NCBI GenBank assembly: GCA_016876015.1 | Contig: VGOD01000014.1 | Location: forward strand, 1 to 51,668 | Source of the DNA: Chloroflexota bacterium | Lineage (GTDB): Bacteria > Chloroflexota > Anaerolineae > CG2-30-64-16 | DNA length: 51,668 nt | Direction of reading: 5' to 3' | Part shown: one piece after another, positions 30,897-41,100 of the stretch | Layout: the number at the start of each line of letters is the position of its first letter | Numbering within the stretch: the first letter of the stretch is position 1 | Position numbers and translations under genes: made by a program | Notes under the pieces: model-generated | The model's database searches: none | What the model was told of the DNA's origin: nothing | What the model saw: only the letters and a program-made list of their open reading frames with translations

Positions 30897-31828
30897 TCCA
30901 GACCCCGCGCCCCCTCGTCCTCATCAAAGGCGCCGGCGATCTGGCCAGCGGCGTCGCGTTCCGCCTGCACTGGGCCGGCTTTCCGGTGGTTATGACAGAG
31001 CTGCCCCAACCGCTGATGGTGCGCCGGGCCGTCAGCTTCGGCGAGGCGGTCTACGATGGCGAGACGACGATCGAGGGCATCGTCGGCCGGTTGGTCCCCC
31101 ATGTCGAGGCTGCGCGGGCTGCACTGGCCGGTCGCGTGATTCCCGTGCTGGTGGATGGCGAGGCGCGCGTGCGACAGGAGCTGGCGCCGGCTGTGCTGGT
31201 GGATGGCATCATGGCCAAGCGCAACACTGGCACGCGCATCACCGATGCGCCGCTGGTCATCGCGCTCGGGCCGGGTTTCACGGCCAGTGTGGATTGCCAC
31301 GCGGTCATCGAGACAAGCCGGGGTCACTGGCTTGGTCGGGTGATCTGGCAGGGGAGCGCGCTGCCCGACACCGGCATCCCGGGCGAGATCAGCGGTCAGG
31401 CGACTCCCGGCCGCGTGTTGCGTGCTCCGGCCGATGGTCTGCTGGAAACGTGTGTGGCTATTGGCGACGCTGTGGCGGCCGGCCAGGTGGTCGCGACGGT
31501 AGGCGGCATCGCGCTGCGCGCCGGCTGCGCGGGCGTTGTGCGGGGGTTGCTGCGCTCAGGTCTGCGCGTGACGGCCGGCCTCAAGGTGGGCGATGTGGAT
31601 CCGCGCGGGGAGCGCGCCTGTTGCTTCACCATCTCCGACAAGTCGCTGGCGGTCGCCGGCGCCGTGTTGGAGGCGGTGTTAGGAGCTGAGACCTGTGTAC
31701 GCCTGGCGGATCTCCCTGCTGCGAGACCTGACAGGCTCTACGAGTCGGTGACAGACGAAGCCCGGCTGGGTCTTACGTTACGAGGGCCCCAGTCCGCTCG
31801 ACTTCAAGAGGTGAGCACCTCGGTATAG
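30887..31828 (+). CDS. yqeB: YqeB-type selenium-dependent molybdenum hydroxylase accessory protein
   Basis: 313 residues. The N-terminal VLIKGAGDLASGVAFRLHWAGFPVVMTELPQP and the middle VDGIMAKRNTGTRITDAPLVIALGPGF match the EF2563/YqeB family. yqeB, yqeC and selD are used as markers of the selenium-cofactor trait, in which labile selenium is delivered to xanthine-dehydrogenase-family enzymes. Biochemical function is unproven. It overlaps the rsmF end by 10 bases and the 3' end of the convergent isomerase gene by 25 bases. A matching molybdenum hydroxylase lies at 21065-25347. Confidence 0.87.
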   Translation: MAVIQTPRPLVLIKGAGDLASGVAFRLHWAGFPVVMTELPQPLMVRRAVSFGEAVYDGETTIEGIVGRLVPHVEAARAALAGRVIPVLVDGEARVRQELAPAVLVDGIMAKRNTGTRITDAPLVIALGPGFTASVDCHAVIETSRGHWLGRVIWQGSALPDTGIPGEISGQATPGRVLRAPADGLLETCVAIGDAVAAGQVVATVGGIALRAGCAGVVRGLLRSGLRVTAGLKVGDVDPRGERACCFTISDKSLAVAGAVLEAVLGAETCVRLADLPAARPDRLYESVTDEARLGLTLRGPQSARLQEVSTSV

Positions 31829-32661
31829 ACCGAGTAGCCAGACACGGCCGCCCGGCAGTATGCCAGGCTCCCTCCCAGGTGAGCAGCTATCTCCGCATCG
31901 GATTTCCCCGCATCCAGCGCATCCGGCGACAGCTCGATGGAGACCGCGCCCGCATAGCCGTCGGCCGCCAGTCGAGCGAGCAGCCGATCGAGCCGCAGTG
32001 GGCCGGCCTCCGGCCGGCGGTGCTCTTTCCCGTCGAAATTGCTCAAGTGAACGTGTCGCACCTGGCCGCGGAGCTGCGCGTAGACTTCGACCGGGTCCCA
32101 ACCCCATGTGCCACAGTGAGTGGTGTCCAGCGTCAGCGCGGGGAAGCGCACGATCTCGGCCGGCCGGTTCCACCTTTGCAGATTCAGGCGCAGGCCGAAC
32201 AGCCGAAACGCCGGCATATTCTCGATGCAAAGGGTGACCGATGTAGCAGCCTGCAACGTCGCATACCCATCCAGCAGCCAACGCTGATAGGGGTCGCGGC
32301 CGGGCAGAGGTATCGGCAGGCGATACCGGCCTGCGATCAGCCAGTAGGTCCGAAAGCGCAGCGGTAGATGATGGACCGCCGCCTCCGCACCGAGCGCCTC
32401 GGCCAGGGCCACGGTCTCGCAGAGGCGACCGGGCGCGTCGTCCGGCCAGCCCGGCGTCGCGCCCGTCTCCAGCGGCGTATGGACCGCGATGATCGGCAGG
32501 CCATGACGCTCGATGAGCCGCAGCAGATACTCTGGCTGGCGCGTGTCCCACCGCCCATCAACCATCAGCTCCATGCCATCGAAGCCGGCGCGGCCGGCCA
32601 GCTCGAAGCAGCGGTCAATGCCGTAGGTGTAGAGAGAGCCGGTAGAGAAGATGAAGCGCAT
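31804..32661 (-). CDS. Sugar phosphate isomerase/epimerase-like TIM barrel protein
   Basis: 285 residues of the AP-endonuclease-2 / xylose-isomerase-like superfamily: FDGMELMVDGRWD, IIAVHTPLETG, LCIENMP (metal-binding Glu), ALTLDTTHCGTWGWDP, VRHVHLSNFDG (His) and AVSIELSPDAL (Glu). These ligands bind a divalent metal in epimerases and endonuclease IV. No substrate can be named. The ATG at 32661 has GGGAG seven bases upstream. It is convergent with yqeB and divergent from the M20 peptidase gene. Confidence 0.8.
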   Translation of the reverse strand: MRFIFSTGSLYTYGIDRCFELAGRAGFDGMELMVDGRWDTRQPEYLLRLIERHGLPIIAVHTPLETGATPGWPDDAPGRLCETVALAEALGAEAAVHHLPLRFRTYWLIAGRYRLPIPLPGRDPYQRWLLDGYATLQAATSVTLCIENMPAFRLFGLRLNLQRWNRPAEIVRFPALTLDTTHCGTWGWDPVEVYAQLRGQVRHVHLSNFDGKEHRRPEAGPLRLDRLLARLAADGYAGAVSIELSPDALDAGKSDAEIAAHLGGSLAYCRAAVSGYSVYTEVLTS

Positions 32662-32694
32662 GTGACGACTCCCAGGGTGTGGTAGATGGTCTGT

Positions 32695-32723
32695 ATTATG
32701 TCACACTTCGGGCCGGAGGTGAA
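32695..32723 (-). promoter_or_regulatory. Candidate promoter of the isomerase-like gene
   Basis: On the minus strand -35 TTCACC (32723-32718), 17 bases, -10 CATAAT (32700-32695). It lies 34 bases upstream of the ATG. Confidence 0.5.
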
Positions 32724-32856
32724 ATCGTCGTATCTTCTCAGAATGACGGTCCCTTCAAAACCCTATACCGCACCCGCATCCAAATCGAGAACTCAGCATG
32801 ACGGATGGGGGCGTCTGGCGCAAGACCTTGAACCACACCCATTGGCTGCCGCACGG

Positions 32857-32885
32857 TTGATAAACCTCACCGAATGTGATAGGAT
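32857..32885 (+). promoter_or_regulatory. Promoter of the M20-DinB-glycyl radical operon
   Basis: -35 TTGATA (32857-32862), 17 bases, -10 TAGGAT (32880-32885), 42 bases before the ATG of the peptidase gene. The following three genes have no room for promoters of their own. Confidence 0.6.
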
Positions 32886-32927
32886 GCGGTCGTCAAGTTT
32901 TCAGACGCGCCACAGAGAAGGGACACT

Positions 32928-34292
32928 ATGTACACTCCAGACCAGCTCTTCCGCATGGCCGACGAGACCAGGGATGAGGGCATCGCGCTGCTGGCCGACC
33001 TGATTCGCTTCGAGACGGTCAACACCGGTGTGATGCCCACCGGCGACGAACTGCCTCTCTGCCGCTATGTGCAGGCCCGGTTGGCAGCCGAAGGGATCGA
33101 AGCCCAGGTGTTCTGCTCGGCCGAGAACCGCGGCAACCTGATCGCCCGCCTGCCGGGCAGCCTGGGCGCGCCGCGGCTGCTCTACATGGGTCACACCGAT
33201 GTCGTGCCCGTGGAGAACGAACGAGAATGGCGCTATCCGCCCTTCTCCGGCGCGGTAGCCGAAGGCCGCATCTGGGGTCGCGGCGCGGCCGACATGAAGG
33301 ACATGGTAGCGGCCGAGTTGATGGCGCTGATACTCCTCCGCCGCGCGGGTTGCGCGCTCAAGGGCGATCTCATCGTCATCGCCGGCGCGGATGAAGAAAC
33401 GGGCGGCGCCTATGGCTTCGGCTGGCTAGCCGCTCATGCGCCCGAAACCCTGCGCGCCGATTATGCCATCAACGAGAGCGGCGGCGGGCCGATCCCTGCG
33501 CCTGGCGGCGGGCTGGCCTACACCATCCAGACCGGTGAAAAGGGCCGCCTGGAGCTGCACATCACCCTGCAGGGTCAGGCGAGCCATGCTGCGTCCCCCT
33601 GGCTGGGCGACAACGTCGCCTTCAAGTTGGGCGAGGTCCTGCGCCGCTTGCAGAACTGGCAGCCGGAGCTCGATGTCTCGCACGAGTTCTTCGAGCACCT
33701 GGCCAATCTCCTCGGGCGCAGCGAGCCGATCACGCCGCAGAACGTGGATGCCGTGGCCGATGCGCTGGGGTCCGTCAGCCGGCATCTCGGCTCCGGGTTG
33801 CGCGGCATGTCGCGCATGACGCTGGTTCCCACGATCTTCGCGGCCGGCGTGAAGTCGAACAGCGTGCCCGCAAGCTGCCGGCTGGTATGCGACGTGCGCA
33901 CCCTGCCGCAGCAAGATGAGGCCTACGTGCGTCGGCAAGTCGAACAGGTGTTGGTCGGCATCGAGGGCGCCGCCTATGAGTTGACCTGGACCGCCATTTC
34001 TAACGCCTCGCCCTACGACACAGAGCTGACCGCGGCCATCCGCCGCGCAACCGCTGCGGCTGCGGGCCGCGGCGACCTGCGCTGGCTGCCCAGCCTGACA
34101 ACCGGCTTCACCGATTCGCGCCTGGTGCGCCCCCTGGGCGCGACCGTCTACGGCTTCAGCCCCGGCCACCCCGACGCCGACCTGGCGCACCCCGCGGGCG
34201 TTCACGGCGCCAACGAATCATCCGAGACGGCCTCGTTGCTGTTCCGCACGAAGCTGTTGATCGCGCTCGCGCTCGATCTACTGGGAGGATGA
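32928..34292 (+). CDS. M20-family metallopeptidase / amidohydrolase (ArgE/DapE/CPG2-like)
   Basis: 454 residues. Zinc-ligand motifs are visible: MGHTDVVPV (His89), GRGAADMKDMVA (bridging Asp), AGADEETGG (catalytic and metal Glu) and a C-terminal AHPAGVHGANESS segment. A dimerisation insert sits between. The family releases amino acids by hydrolysing N-acyl or peptide bonds. The protein has no signal peptide and should act in the cytoplasm. DinB starts 6 bases later and a glycyl radical enzyme follows, so this may prepare a substrate for that enzyme; this is inference from context. Confidence 0.88.
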   Translation: MYTPDQLFRMADETRDEGIALLADLIRFETVNTGVMPTGDELPLCRYVQARLAAEGIEAQVFCSAENRGNLIARLPGSLGAPRLLYMGHTDVVPVENEREWRYPPFSGAVAEGRIWGRGAADMKDMVAAELMALILLRRAGCALKGDLIVIAGADEETGGAYGFGWLAAHAPETLRADYAINESGGGPIPAPGGGLAYTIQTGEKGRLELHITLQGQASHAASPWLGDNVAFKLGEVLRRLQNWQPELDVSHEFFEHLANLLGRSEPITPQNVDAVADALGSVSRHLGSGLRGMSRMTLVPTIFAAGVKSNSVPASCRLVCDVRTLPQQDEAYVRRQVEQVLVGIEGAAYELTWTAISNASPYDTELTAAIRRATAAAAGRGDLRWLPSLTTGFTDSRLVRPLGATVYGFSPGHPDADLAHPAGVHGANESSETASLLFRTKLLIALALDLLGG

Positions 34293-34298
34293 CGCAGC

Positions 34299-34784
34299 AT
34301 GGACAAGGCCACCCTGATCGAAGCCATCGCGAACAGCCGATCTGAACTGGACGCGGTGTTGGCGCGCGTTGCGGCGAGCCGGATCGCGGAGCCGGGCGTC
34401 AGCGGCGAGATGTCTGTGCGGGACATCATCGGCCACATCGCCTGGTTCGAGCGCGAGATCGCTGGCGTCATCGAGCAGCACGCGCTCGTTGGCGCGGACC
34501 TTTGGCAACTGCCGCCAGATGAGCGCAATGCCGCGATCCTCGAACTGAATCGGCCGCGCCAGGTGAGCGATCTCCGCATAGAGGCTGCACAGGTCCATCG
34601 CCGGCTCACCGCGGCTGTGGCCACGCTCACCGATGACGATCTGAACGATCCGGCGCGGTTTCGAGACATGCCTGCCGACTGGACGCCGTGGCAGATCATC
34701 GCCGGCAATTCATGCGAGCACTACGCTCACCACGCGGCGGATGTGCGCTGTTGGCTGGAAGCCCACAACGAGGAGCAGCGGTGA
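34299..34784 (+). CDS. DinB-family (four-helix metal-binding) protein
   Basis: 161 residues, mostly helical. Metal-ligand histidines fit DinB spacing: VRDIIGHIAWFEREI in helix 2 and NSCEHYAHHAADVR near the C-terminus. DinB-like proteins include thiol transferases and glutathione or mycothiol-dependent isomerases; most have no known function. It starts 6 bases after the peptidase and its TGA overlaps the ATG of the glycyl radical enzyme (ATGA-type), so translational coupling is likely. Confidence 0.83.
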   Translation: MDKATLIEAIANSRSELDAVLARVAASRIAEPGVSGEMSVRDIIGHIAWFEREIAGVIEQHALVGADLWQLPPDERNAAILELNRPRQVSDLRIEAAQVHRRLTAAVATLTDDDLNDPARFRDMPADWTPWQIIAGNSCEHYAHHAADVRCWLEAHNEEQR

Positions 34785-37093
34785 TGGCCATAGAGCCTTA
34801 CATCTTCCCCGAAACCCCGCGCGTGGCGGACCTGCGAGCACGCGTGCGCACGGCGATGGAGATTCCGCCCGTCGCTTGGGATTGCCCGCCAGCCATCGCT
34901 GCCGATCAGATGGCCGAGCCGCTCGCGGTGCGCAAGGCGCTGGCGACCGCGCTGAAGCTGGCGCACATGCCGCTCGACCTGTGGGATGGGCAATTGATCG
35001 CCGGCTCGATGACGCTGGAATCTCCGCGTGTCCATGCGGAGTGGGGTTTCCCCGACTATGTGACCGATGCGGAACGCGCGGCGGCCGCGGCGTGCGGTCT
35101 CTCCATTCGCTCCGTCTTCGGACACGTGGTCCCGGACTATCCGCGGCTGCTCGCAAAGGGACTGGCCGGCATTCGAGCCGACGCCGACGCGCAGCGCGCC
35201 AACGCGCAGACGGCCGATGAGGTCGCGTTTCTCGATTCGGTCGTCATCAGCCTGGACGCCGTGGCCGATTACGCAGCCCGGTTGGCCGATCGCTGCGAGG
35301 CCGAGGCGGCGCGGCCCTGCGACCCCGCATGCGCGGTCGAGCTGCGCCAGATGGCCGCCAACCTGCGCCAGGCGCCGATCGGGCCAGCGCGCACCTTCTG
35401 GCAGGCGCTCCAGGCGGTGTGGTTGTTGCACATGATCTTCCACGCCACGATGGACGGCAACGCGGTGGGCCGGCTCGATCAATACGCCTGGCCCTATCTG
35501 AAGGCGGACCTGGATGCCGACCGCCTGGACCTGGCGTCGGCGGCCGAGCTGGTGGATTGCTTCTGCCTGAAGTTCAATGAGCGGGCCAAGACCACCGAGG
35601 AGCAACGGCCAGAGGCCCGGAACGCCGAAGCCGTCAATCCCGCCCAGCGGACGCGACACACGACTTCGTCGCAGATCGGCGCGGGCCGCGACCGGCTGGA
35701 CGCCACCAACCACTGGCTGCAGAACGTCATCGTCGGCGGGCTGACGCCCGATGGCAACGACGGCGCCAACCCGCTGACCTTTCTGCTCCTGAATTCCTAC
35801 GGTCGCATGGAGATGACCAATCCGCTTGTCACCGTGCGCCTGCACCGCGGCGCGGCCGACAGCCTGGTGGCGCGTGCCTGCGAAGTGCTGAAGGCTGGCG
35901 GCGGCATGCCAGCGCTCTTCAACGACGAGGTCATCATCCCGGCCCTGGAGCGCCTCGGCATCCCCACGCCCCACGCGCGCGACTACACCAACGATGGCTG
36001 TTGGGAAGTCATCATCCCAGGTCGCACCGACTTCTGTTTCCAACGGCTGAGCCTCATGCTTTGCCTGGAGTGGGCGCTGAACCGCGGGCGCTCGCGCATT
36101 GATGGCCGGCAAGATGGCCCGGACACTGGCGACCCGGCCGGCTTCGTCTCGTTCGACGATGTGTGGCAGGCGTTTCTGACGCAGATGGATGCCATGATCG
36201 GCCGGACCGTGACGCGCGTCGTCGAGAGCATCAACGACCGCAGCACGATTGCGCCTGTACCGCTGTTGAGCGCGCTCATTGACGGCGCCATTTCCGCGCG
36301 CCGCGACATGACGGCCGGCGGCGCACGCTATCGCACCTACGGCATGTTGGCCGAGGGCGCCGCCTACGCCATTGATTCGCTGGTCGCGATCAAGACCGTG
36401 GTCTTCGACGCTCGGCAGGCGACCATGACCGAGTTGTGTCAGGCGTTGGCCGCGAACTTCGAGGGCCATGATCTGCTGCGCCGTCGTTTGCTGGCCGCGC
36501 CCAAATACGGCAACGACGACGAGGCTGCGGACGCGCTTGGCCGCCAGATCATAGACGTCTTCACCGCCTGCGTTGGCCGTCACGCCGAAGCGCACCGCTC
36601 GCTCGTCAAGTTCCCGTGCGGCGTCGGCACCTTCTCCTGGTACATCGGCATCGGCGAAGGATTGGGCGCGTCGGCCGATGGCCGGCGCGCGGGCGAGCCG
36701 GTGGCCTCCAACTTCTCGCCGGGCCTGGGCCGCGATCTCGCCGGGCTGCCGGCCGCGATCCTGTCGTATGCCCGGATGCAGAACGGCAATCTGCCGGCCG
36801 GCGGCCCGCTGGACCTGCGGCTGGCGCGGCGGCTGGTGGGCGGGCCAGAGGGTACCGAGCGCATGGCCGGGCTGGTGCGCGGCTTCGTGGATGCGGGCGG
36901 CGCGATGATGACCCTGACAGTGGTTGACACCGAGGAGCTGCGCGCGGCCCAGCGCGAGCCCGAGAAGTACAAATCGCTGCGGGTGCGCATGGGCGGCTGG
37001 TGCGCATACTTCACGATGCTCAGCCGTGAGCAACAAGAGCACCATATCCGCCGCCAGTCGGGAGACGGCCCAGAAACAGGGGGGCGATCATGA
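34784..37093 (+). CDS. Glycyl radical enzyme of undefined substrate
   Basis: 769 residues, PFL-like barrel. The glycyl radical site is [11 protein letters not shown] (Gly738, in the R-x-x-G context of the family) near the C-terminus. The thiyl-radical Cys is Cys406 in [11 protein letters not shown], with Glu408 two residues on. A single Cys, not the CC pair of pyruvate formate-lyase, and the GCxE form suggest the dehydratase/decarboxylase/C-N lyase group. GCWE differs from the GCVE that I recall for choline, diol and hydroxyproline enzymes, so the substrate is unknown. A dedicated activase overlaps its end by 4 bases. Confidence 0.88.
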   Translation: MAIEPYIFPETPRVADLRARVRTAMEIPPVAWDCPPAIAADQMAEPLAVRKALATALKLAHMPLDLWDGQLIAGSMTLESPRVHAEWGFPDYVTDAERAAAAACGLSIRSVFGHVVPDYPRLLAKGLAGIRADADAQRANAQTADEVAFLDSVVISLDAVADYAARLADRCEAEAARPCDPACAVELRQMAANLRQAPIGPARTFWQALQAVWLLHMIFHATMDGNAVGRLDQYAWPYLKADLDADRLDLASAAELVDCFCLKFNERAKTTEEQRPEARNAEAVNPAQRTRHTTSSQIGAGRDRLDATNHWLQNVIVGGLTPDGNDGANPLTFLLLNSYGRMEMTNPLVTVRLHRGAADSLVARACEVLKAGGGMPALFNDEVIIPALERLGIPTPHARDYTNDGCWEVIIPGRTDFCFQRLSLMLCLEWALNRGRSRIDGRQDGPDTGDPAGFVSFDDVWQAFLTQMDAMIGRTVTRVVESINDRSTIAPVPLLSALIDGAISARRDMTAGGARYRTYGMLAEGAAYAIDSLVAIKTVVFDARQATMTELCQALAANFEGHDLLRRRLLAAPKYGNDDEAADALGRQIIDVFTACVGRHAEAHRSLVKFPCGVGTFSWYIGIGEGLGASADGRRAGEPVASNFSPGLGRDLAGLPAAILSYARMQNGNLPAGGPLDLRLARRLVGGPEGTERMAGLVRGFVDAGGAMMTLTVVDTEELRAAQREPEKYKSLRVRMGGWCAYFTMLSREQQEHHIRRQSGDGPETGGRS

Positions 37094-38025
37094 AGGAAAA
37101 GCGCCGCGACGAGCCCCAGGGCTTGATCTTCGACATTGACACCTTCGCGGTGCACGACGGGCCTGGCATCCGCATGGCAGTCTATCTGAAAGGCTGTCCG
37201 TTGGCCTGTCGCTGGTGCCACAGCCCCGAATCGCAACGGCCGGCTCGCGAGCTGATCTTCCTGGCGGACCGCTGCGTCTTGTGCGCCGCCTGCGCAAGCG
37301 CCTGCCCGCAGTCGGCGCACACAGTCGCCGCGACCGCCGCGGTCTCGAACGCGGCCGAGGCGCACACCATCGCCCGCGGACGCTGTCTGGCCTGTGGGAC
37401 ATGCGTCGAAACCTGCGCCCAAGGCGCGCTGGCGCTCAAGGGCGTCTGGATGCCCGCGTCGGCGGTCGTCGCCAAAGCGGTGCGACTGAAGCCGTTCTTC
37501 GATCATTCAGGCGGCGGCGTGACCCTTTCCGGGGGCGAGGTGACGGCTCAGCCTGACTTCGCGGCGGCCGTGCTGGCCGGCTGCCGGGAGCACGGCATCC
37601 ACACCGCGATCGAGACGTGCGGCGCGTGCAGTTGGTCGAACCTGGCGCGGCTTTTGGCGCACGCCGACCTGGTGCTATACGACCTCAAGCTGTACGACGA
37701 GCGCGAGCACCGCCGCTGGACCGGCGCGGGCAGCCGCCGCATCCTTGCCAACGCGCGGCGGCTGGCCGATCGCAATGTGCAGGTGCGGATTCCGCTCATC
37801 CCCGACGTAACCGATACCGAAGCCAATCTGGCCGCGCTGTTCGGTTTCATGCAGGAGGCTGGCCTGCGCCGCGTGGCGTTGCTGCCGTACAACCCATCGG
37901 CTGCGGCCAAGTATCAGTGGCTTGGCCGGAACTATGGGCTGGACGGGCAACCCCAAGGCGACGGGCGATTGGACGCTCTACTTCAGATGGCAGGTCGTAT
38001 GGGGCTGGCGGCGCAGCTCGGATAA
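37090..38025 (+). CDS. Glycyl radical enzyme activating protein (radical SAM)
   Basis: 311 residues. Radical SAM motif [12 protein letters not shown] (CxxxCxxC) follows [14 protein letters not shown], and two ferredoxin-type motifs come next ([25 protein letters not shown]), the three-cluster architecture of activases other than Pfl[10 protein letters not shown] is the SAM-binding strand. It installs the glycyl radical on the enzyme encoded upstream, at the expense of SAM and a reduced ferredoxin or flavodoxin. The ATG overlaps the upstream stop by 4 bases (ATGA), so the two are translationally coupled. Confidence 0.92.
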   Translation: MKEKRRDEPQGLIFDIDTFAVHDGPGIRMAVYLKGCPLACRWCHSPESQRPARELIFLADRCVLCAACASACPQSAHTVAATAAVSNAAEAHTIARGRCLACGTCVETCAQGALALKGVWMPASAVVAKAVRLKPFFDHSGGGVTLSGGEVTAQPDFAAAVLAGCREHGIHTAIETCGACSWSNLARLLAHADLVLYDLKLYDEREHRRWTGAGSRRILANARRLADRNVQVRIPLIPDVTDTEANLAALFGFMQEAGLRRVALLPYNPSAAAKYQWLGRNYGLDGQPQGDGRLDALLQMAGRMGLAAQLG

Positions 38026-38086
38026 CCCGGTCAGGAGACCGGGCAGAACAGAGGGTCGTTTGGTCTGGCCCGGTCAGGAGACCGGG
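38026..38086. repeat. Two copies of the hairpin CCCGGT-CAGGAG-ACCGGG
   Basis: Identical 18-base hairpins at 38026-38043 and 38069-38086, 43 bases apart, immediately after the activase stop. Neither has a U-tract. The flanks also match (GGGCAGAACA, GGGGCAAGCA), suggesting a dispersed repeat unit rather than a terminator. Confidence 0.7.
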
Positions 38087-38112
38087 GCAAGCAGACAGGG
38101 ACGAATTTCCCA

Positions 38113-38141
38113 TTCCCAACCGGAGTCAGATCAGGTAGAAT
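38113..38141 (+). promoter_or_regulatory. Candidate promoter of the secreted repeat protein
   Basis: -35 TTCCCA (38113-38118), 17 bases, -10 TAGAAT (38136-38141). The -35 is imperfect (four of six). Confidence 0.45.
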
Positions 38142-38193
38142 CTTCCCAATACGGTCGCCTGCTGCAATGGGGACGATGGAGGGAGGGAACGTC

Positions 38194-41100
38194 ATGCGCT
38201 ACCTGTTCTGGTTGGTCGTCTGCCTGTCGCTGGTGCTGCCGCCGCCGCCTCTCGCCGCGGCCGCAGGGCCGCCGCCGCCTCTCGCCGCGGCCGCAGGGCC
38301 GCCCGCGCCGACTCTTCTGGCGCCGGCGGACGCGACGCTCGCCACGGCCGCTGCTCATCCGCCCCTCGGCATCCCGGAGTTTCGCTGGAGCCGCATCGGC
38401 GGCGCCGCCAGCTACCGCATCCAGTTCAGCCAGGATGTCGCATTCACCACACGCGTCGAGGCCACGACCGCCAACACGTCTTACACCCCGACCGATGCCA
38501 GTAAATTCGCCGACGGCCTCTGGTATTGGCGCGTGCGGGCCGAGTCGCCCGCGCCCGCGGGCGACTACAGCGAGATCTGGACCTTCACCAAGCAATGGGC
38601 CAGCACAGACAACGCGCCGATCCTCGTCGCGCCTGCGGCCGATGCCGCCCTCGATTTCTTCGTCAGGCCCACCTTCTCGTGGCAGACGGTGATGGGCGCG
38701 GCATCCTACAAGTTCCAGATCGCTGCCAGCGCAGACGGCTTCGCCTCCCCGCGCTACAGCCAGATCACGCTGGCGCCAACGCATCAGCCCAGCGCCAAGC
38801 TGGCCAACGGCGTCTACTACTGGCGCGTGATTCCCCTCGACGCGGTGGCCCGCGACGGCACGCCGAGCGAGGTGCGGGCATTCACGGCCAACTACAATCT
38901 GACGCCCACGCCCCTCGAGCCGGACGACATGGCGACGCCGAGCTTCACGCCTACCCTGCGGTGGGCCGCGGTGCGCGGGGCGCAATACTACCGCGTGCAG
39001 TATTCCACCGACCCCACCTTCAATACGGGGGTGGTTTCGGTGGACAGTCGCAACACGGCCTATACGCCGACCAGCGATCTGCCCAACGATATCAACTACT
39101 ACTGGCGCGTGCGCGCCTATTCTGGCGCGTCTATCTCCGACTGGAGCCCCCCGCGCACCTTTGTCAAACGCTGGTATATCCAGCCTCAACTGCTCACCCC
39201 GGTCAACAACGCCCAATACGTCCGCGATCCTTTTTTCAGTTGGACCCCTGTGCCGGGCGCATCGTACTACAAGGTGGAGGTCAACACGGCTAACAGTTTC
39301 CCGCCGACCGTGCAAGGCTGGACCGCCACGACCGCCAACCCCTTCTGGGCGCGGCCCGACTTCGATCGCTCGGTCAGCCCGCGCACCTGGTACTGGCGCG
39401 TCACACCGATGGATCGCGCTGCCAACGCCGGACAGCCCAGCGAGGTTTTCTCGTTCGTCTACAACGGGACCGTGCTCGCGGCCCAGCAGATTCACCCCCT
39501 GTTCCACTATGAGCCATCACCCTCCTTGCGGCCGGCTGAAGATCGCGCCGTGGCCTGGCCGATCTTCATGTGGCATCGCATCACCTACCTGACGACCCAG
39601 GTCGCAGCCTATCGCGTGCAGGTGGACGATGACCCGCTCTTCGGCTCGATCAATTGGACCTTCGACACCCAAAACCTCAGCGCCGCGCCGACCGCCGATC
39701 GGCCGTTCGCGCCCGCGGCCGGCCGCGATTACTTCTGGCGTGTGCGGCCGCTGGATGCCATGGAAGGGAACGAGATCGGCCAGTGGAGCCAGATTTGGAA
39801 GGCGCGTTTCGATGCCAGCAAGGCGCTCAGCCCTACGGTCGGAACTGCGCCGATTCTGTTGCGGCCCGCGGCCGCCGCGGAGTACGTGGAGACCACCCCG
39901 CTGCTCGAATGGCGGCCGCTGCAAGACGCGGATTCCTATGAGGTTCAGATCAGCAGCGACCCGGCCTTTAGCCCCGCATATATCGTCAAATCGGCGATCG
40001 TACCCTATCCGGCCTACACACCCCAGGCGCGCCTGGCCTACGGCACCTATTACTGGCGCGTGATCGGCCGGCGCGGCGGCGCGGCATGGGGAGACTGGAG
40101 CGCGGCCTGGCGCTTCCAGGCGGCCGCCCAAAGCCACTGGGTGGAACCACGCACGCTGGGCTCCAGCGCCAACCGCATGTTGATCGGGTTCGATCCGGCC
40201 GGCGATATGCAGGATCCCAACTTCGACCTGACGACCCTCTATGTAGTGCAGTCGAAGGACTACTGGTTCTTCGGGTTCAACGCCACGGCCACAGCGACCG
40301 ACATGGCCTATGTGCTCTATCTGGATCTGGATCACCTTGACGATTCCGGCGCGCCGGGCGACGCGCGCGGCTACAACGTGACGACGATCGCGGCGCACCG
40401 GCCCGAGTATGCCGTCTACGTTCTGCAGAACAGCGGCATCTTCACGGCCAGCCAGGTGGTCATCTATCGCTGGACCGAGGCCGGGTGGGCCACGCCGCAG
40501 CGGCTCGACGAGGTGGGCGGTGCGCTGCACTACGATCTGCCCGCGCGCTACCTGGAGCTGCGCCTGCCCAACACTGTCATCGGAATGCAGGAGAACACCG
40601 GCAGCGCGGCAGTGGCGCTCTTCAGCGCCCTCTCGTCCGGCGGCCATGCGCAAGACAGTGCGCCGGCCGATCCAGGTGTGCTGTACACCACGCCCGACAT
40701 CGGCCCAGACACGACCGTGCTCAGCCGCTTCAGCAGCGTCTCGGAGCGCATGACGCCCGCGCTGCCCGCCAACAACGCCACCGGCGACCCGACTGTTCTC
40801 CCCTCCGCGCCGCCGTTCCTGTGGCATCTCCCCGTGGATGTGCCGGTCTACGGCTATAATCTGCAGGCGGCCGTTGATCCGCGCTTCACGTCGCCGATTC
40901 TCGATTACACTTTGCGCGCCAACCTTGCGGCGTATACGCCCGCGCACTACACCCACAACCGGGACTTCAACGGCGATAACAGCTACTATTGGCGCGTGCG
41001 GCCGGTCTATGATCCCACCGGCAACATGCGCGGCGCGTGGAGTCAGCCGTGGCGCTTCGAGCGCGGCGGCTACGCGCCGGAGAACCTGCGCACGTCGGTG

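Noticed and set aside
34727..37045. Long minus-strand frame opposite the glycyl radical enzyme
   Set aside because: Antisense shadow of a well-supported gene with its catalytic residues in place on the plus strand.
38026..38086. Rho-independent terminators after the activase gene
   Set aside because: Stable stems but no U-tract on either strand.
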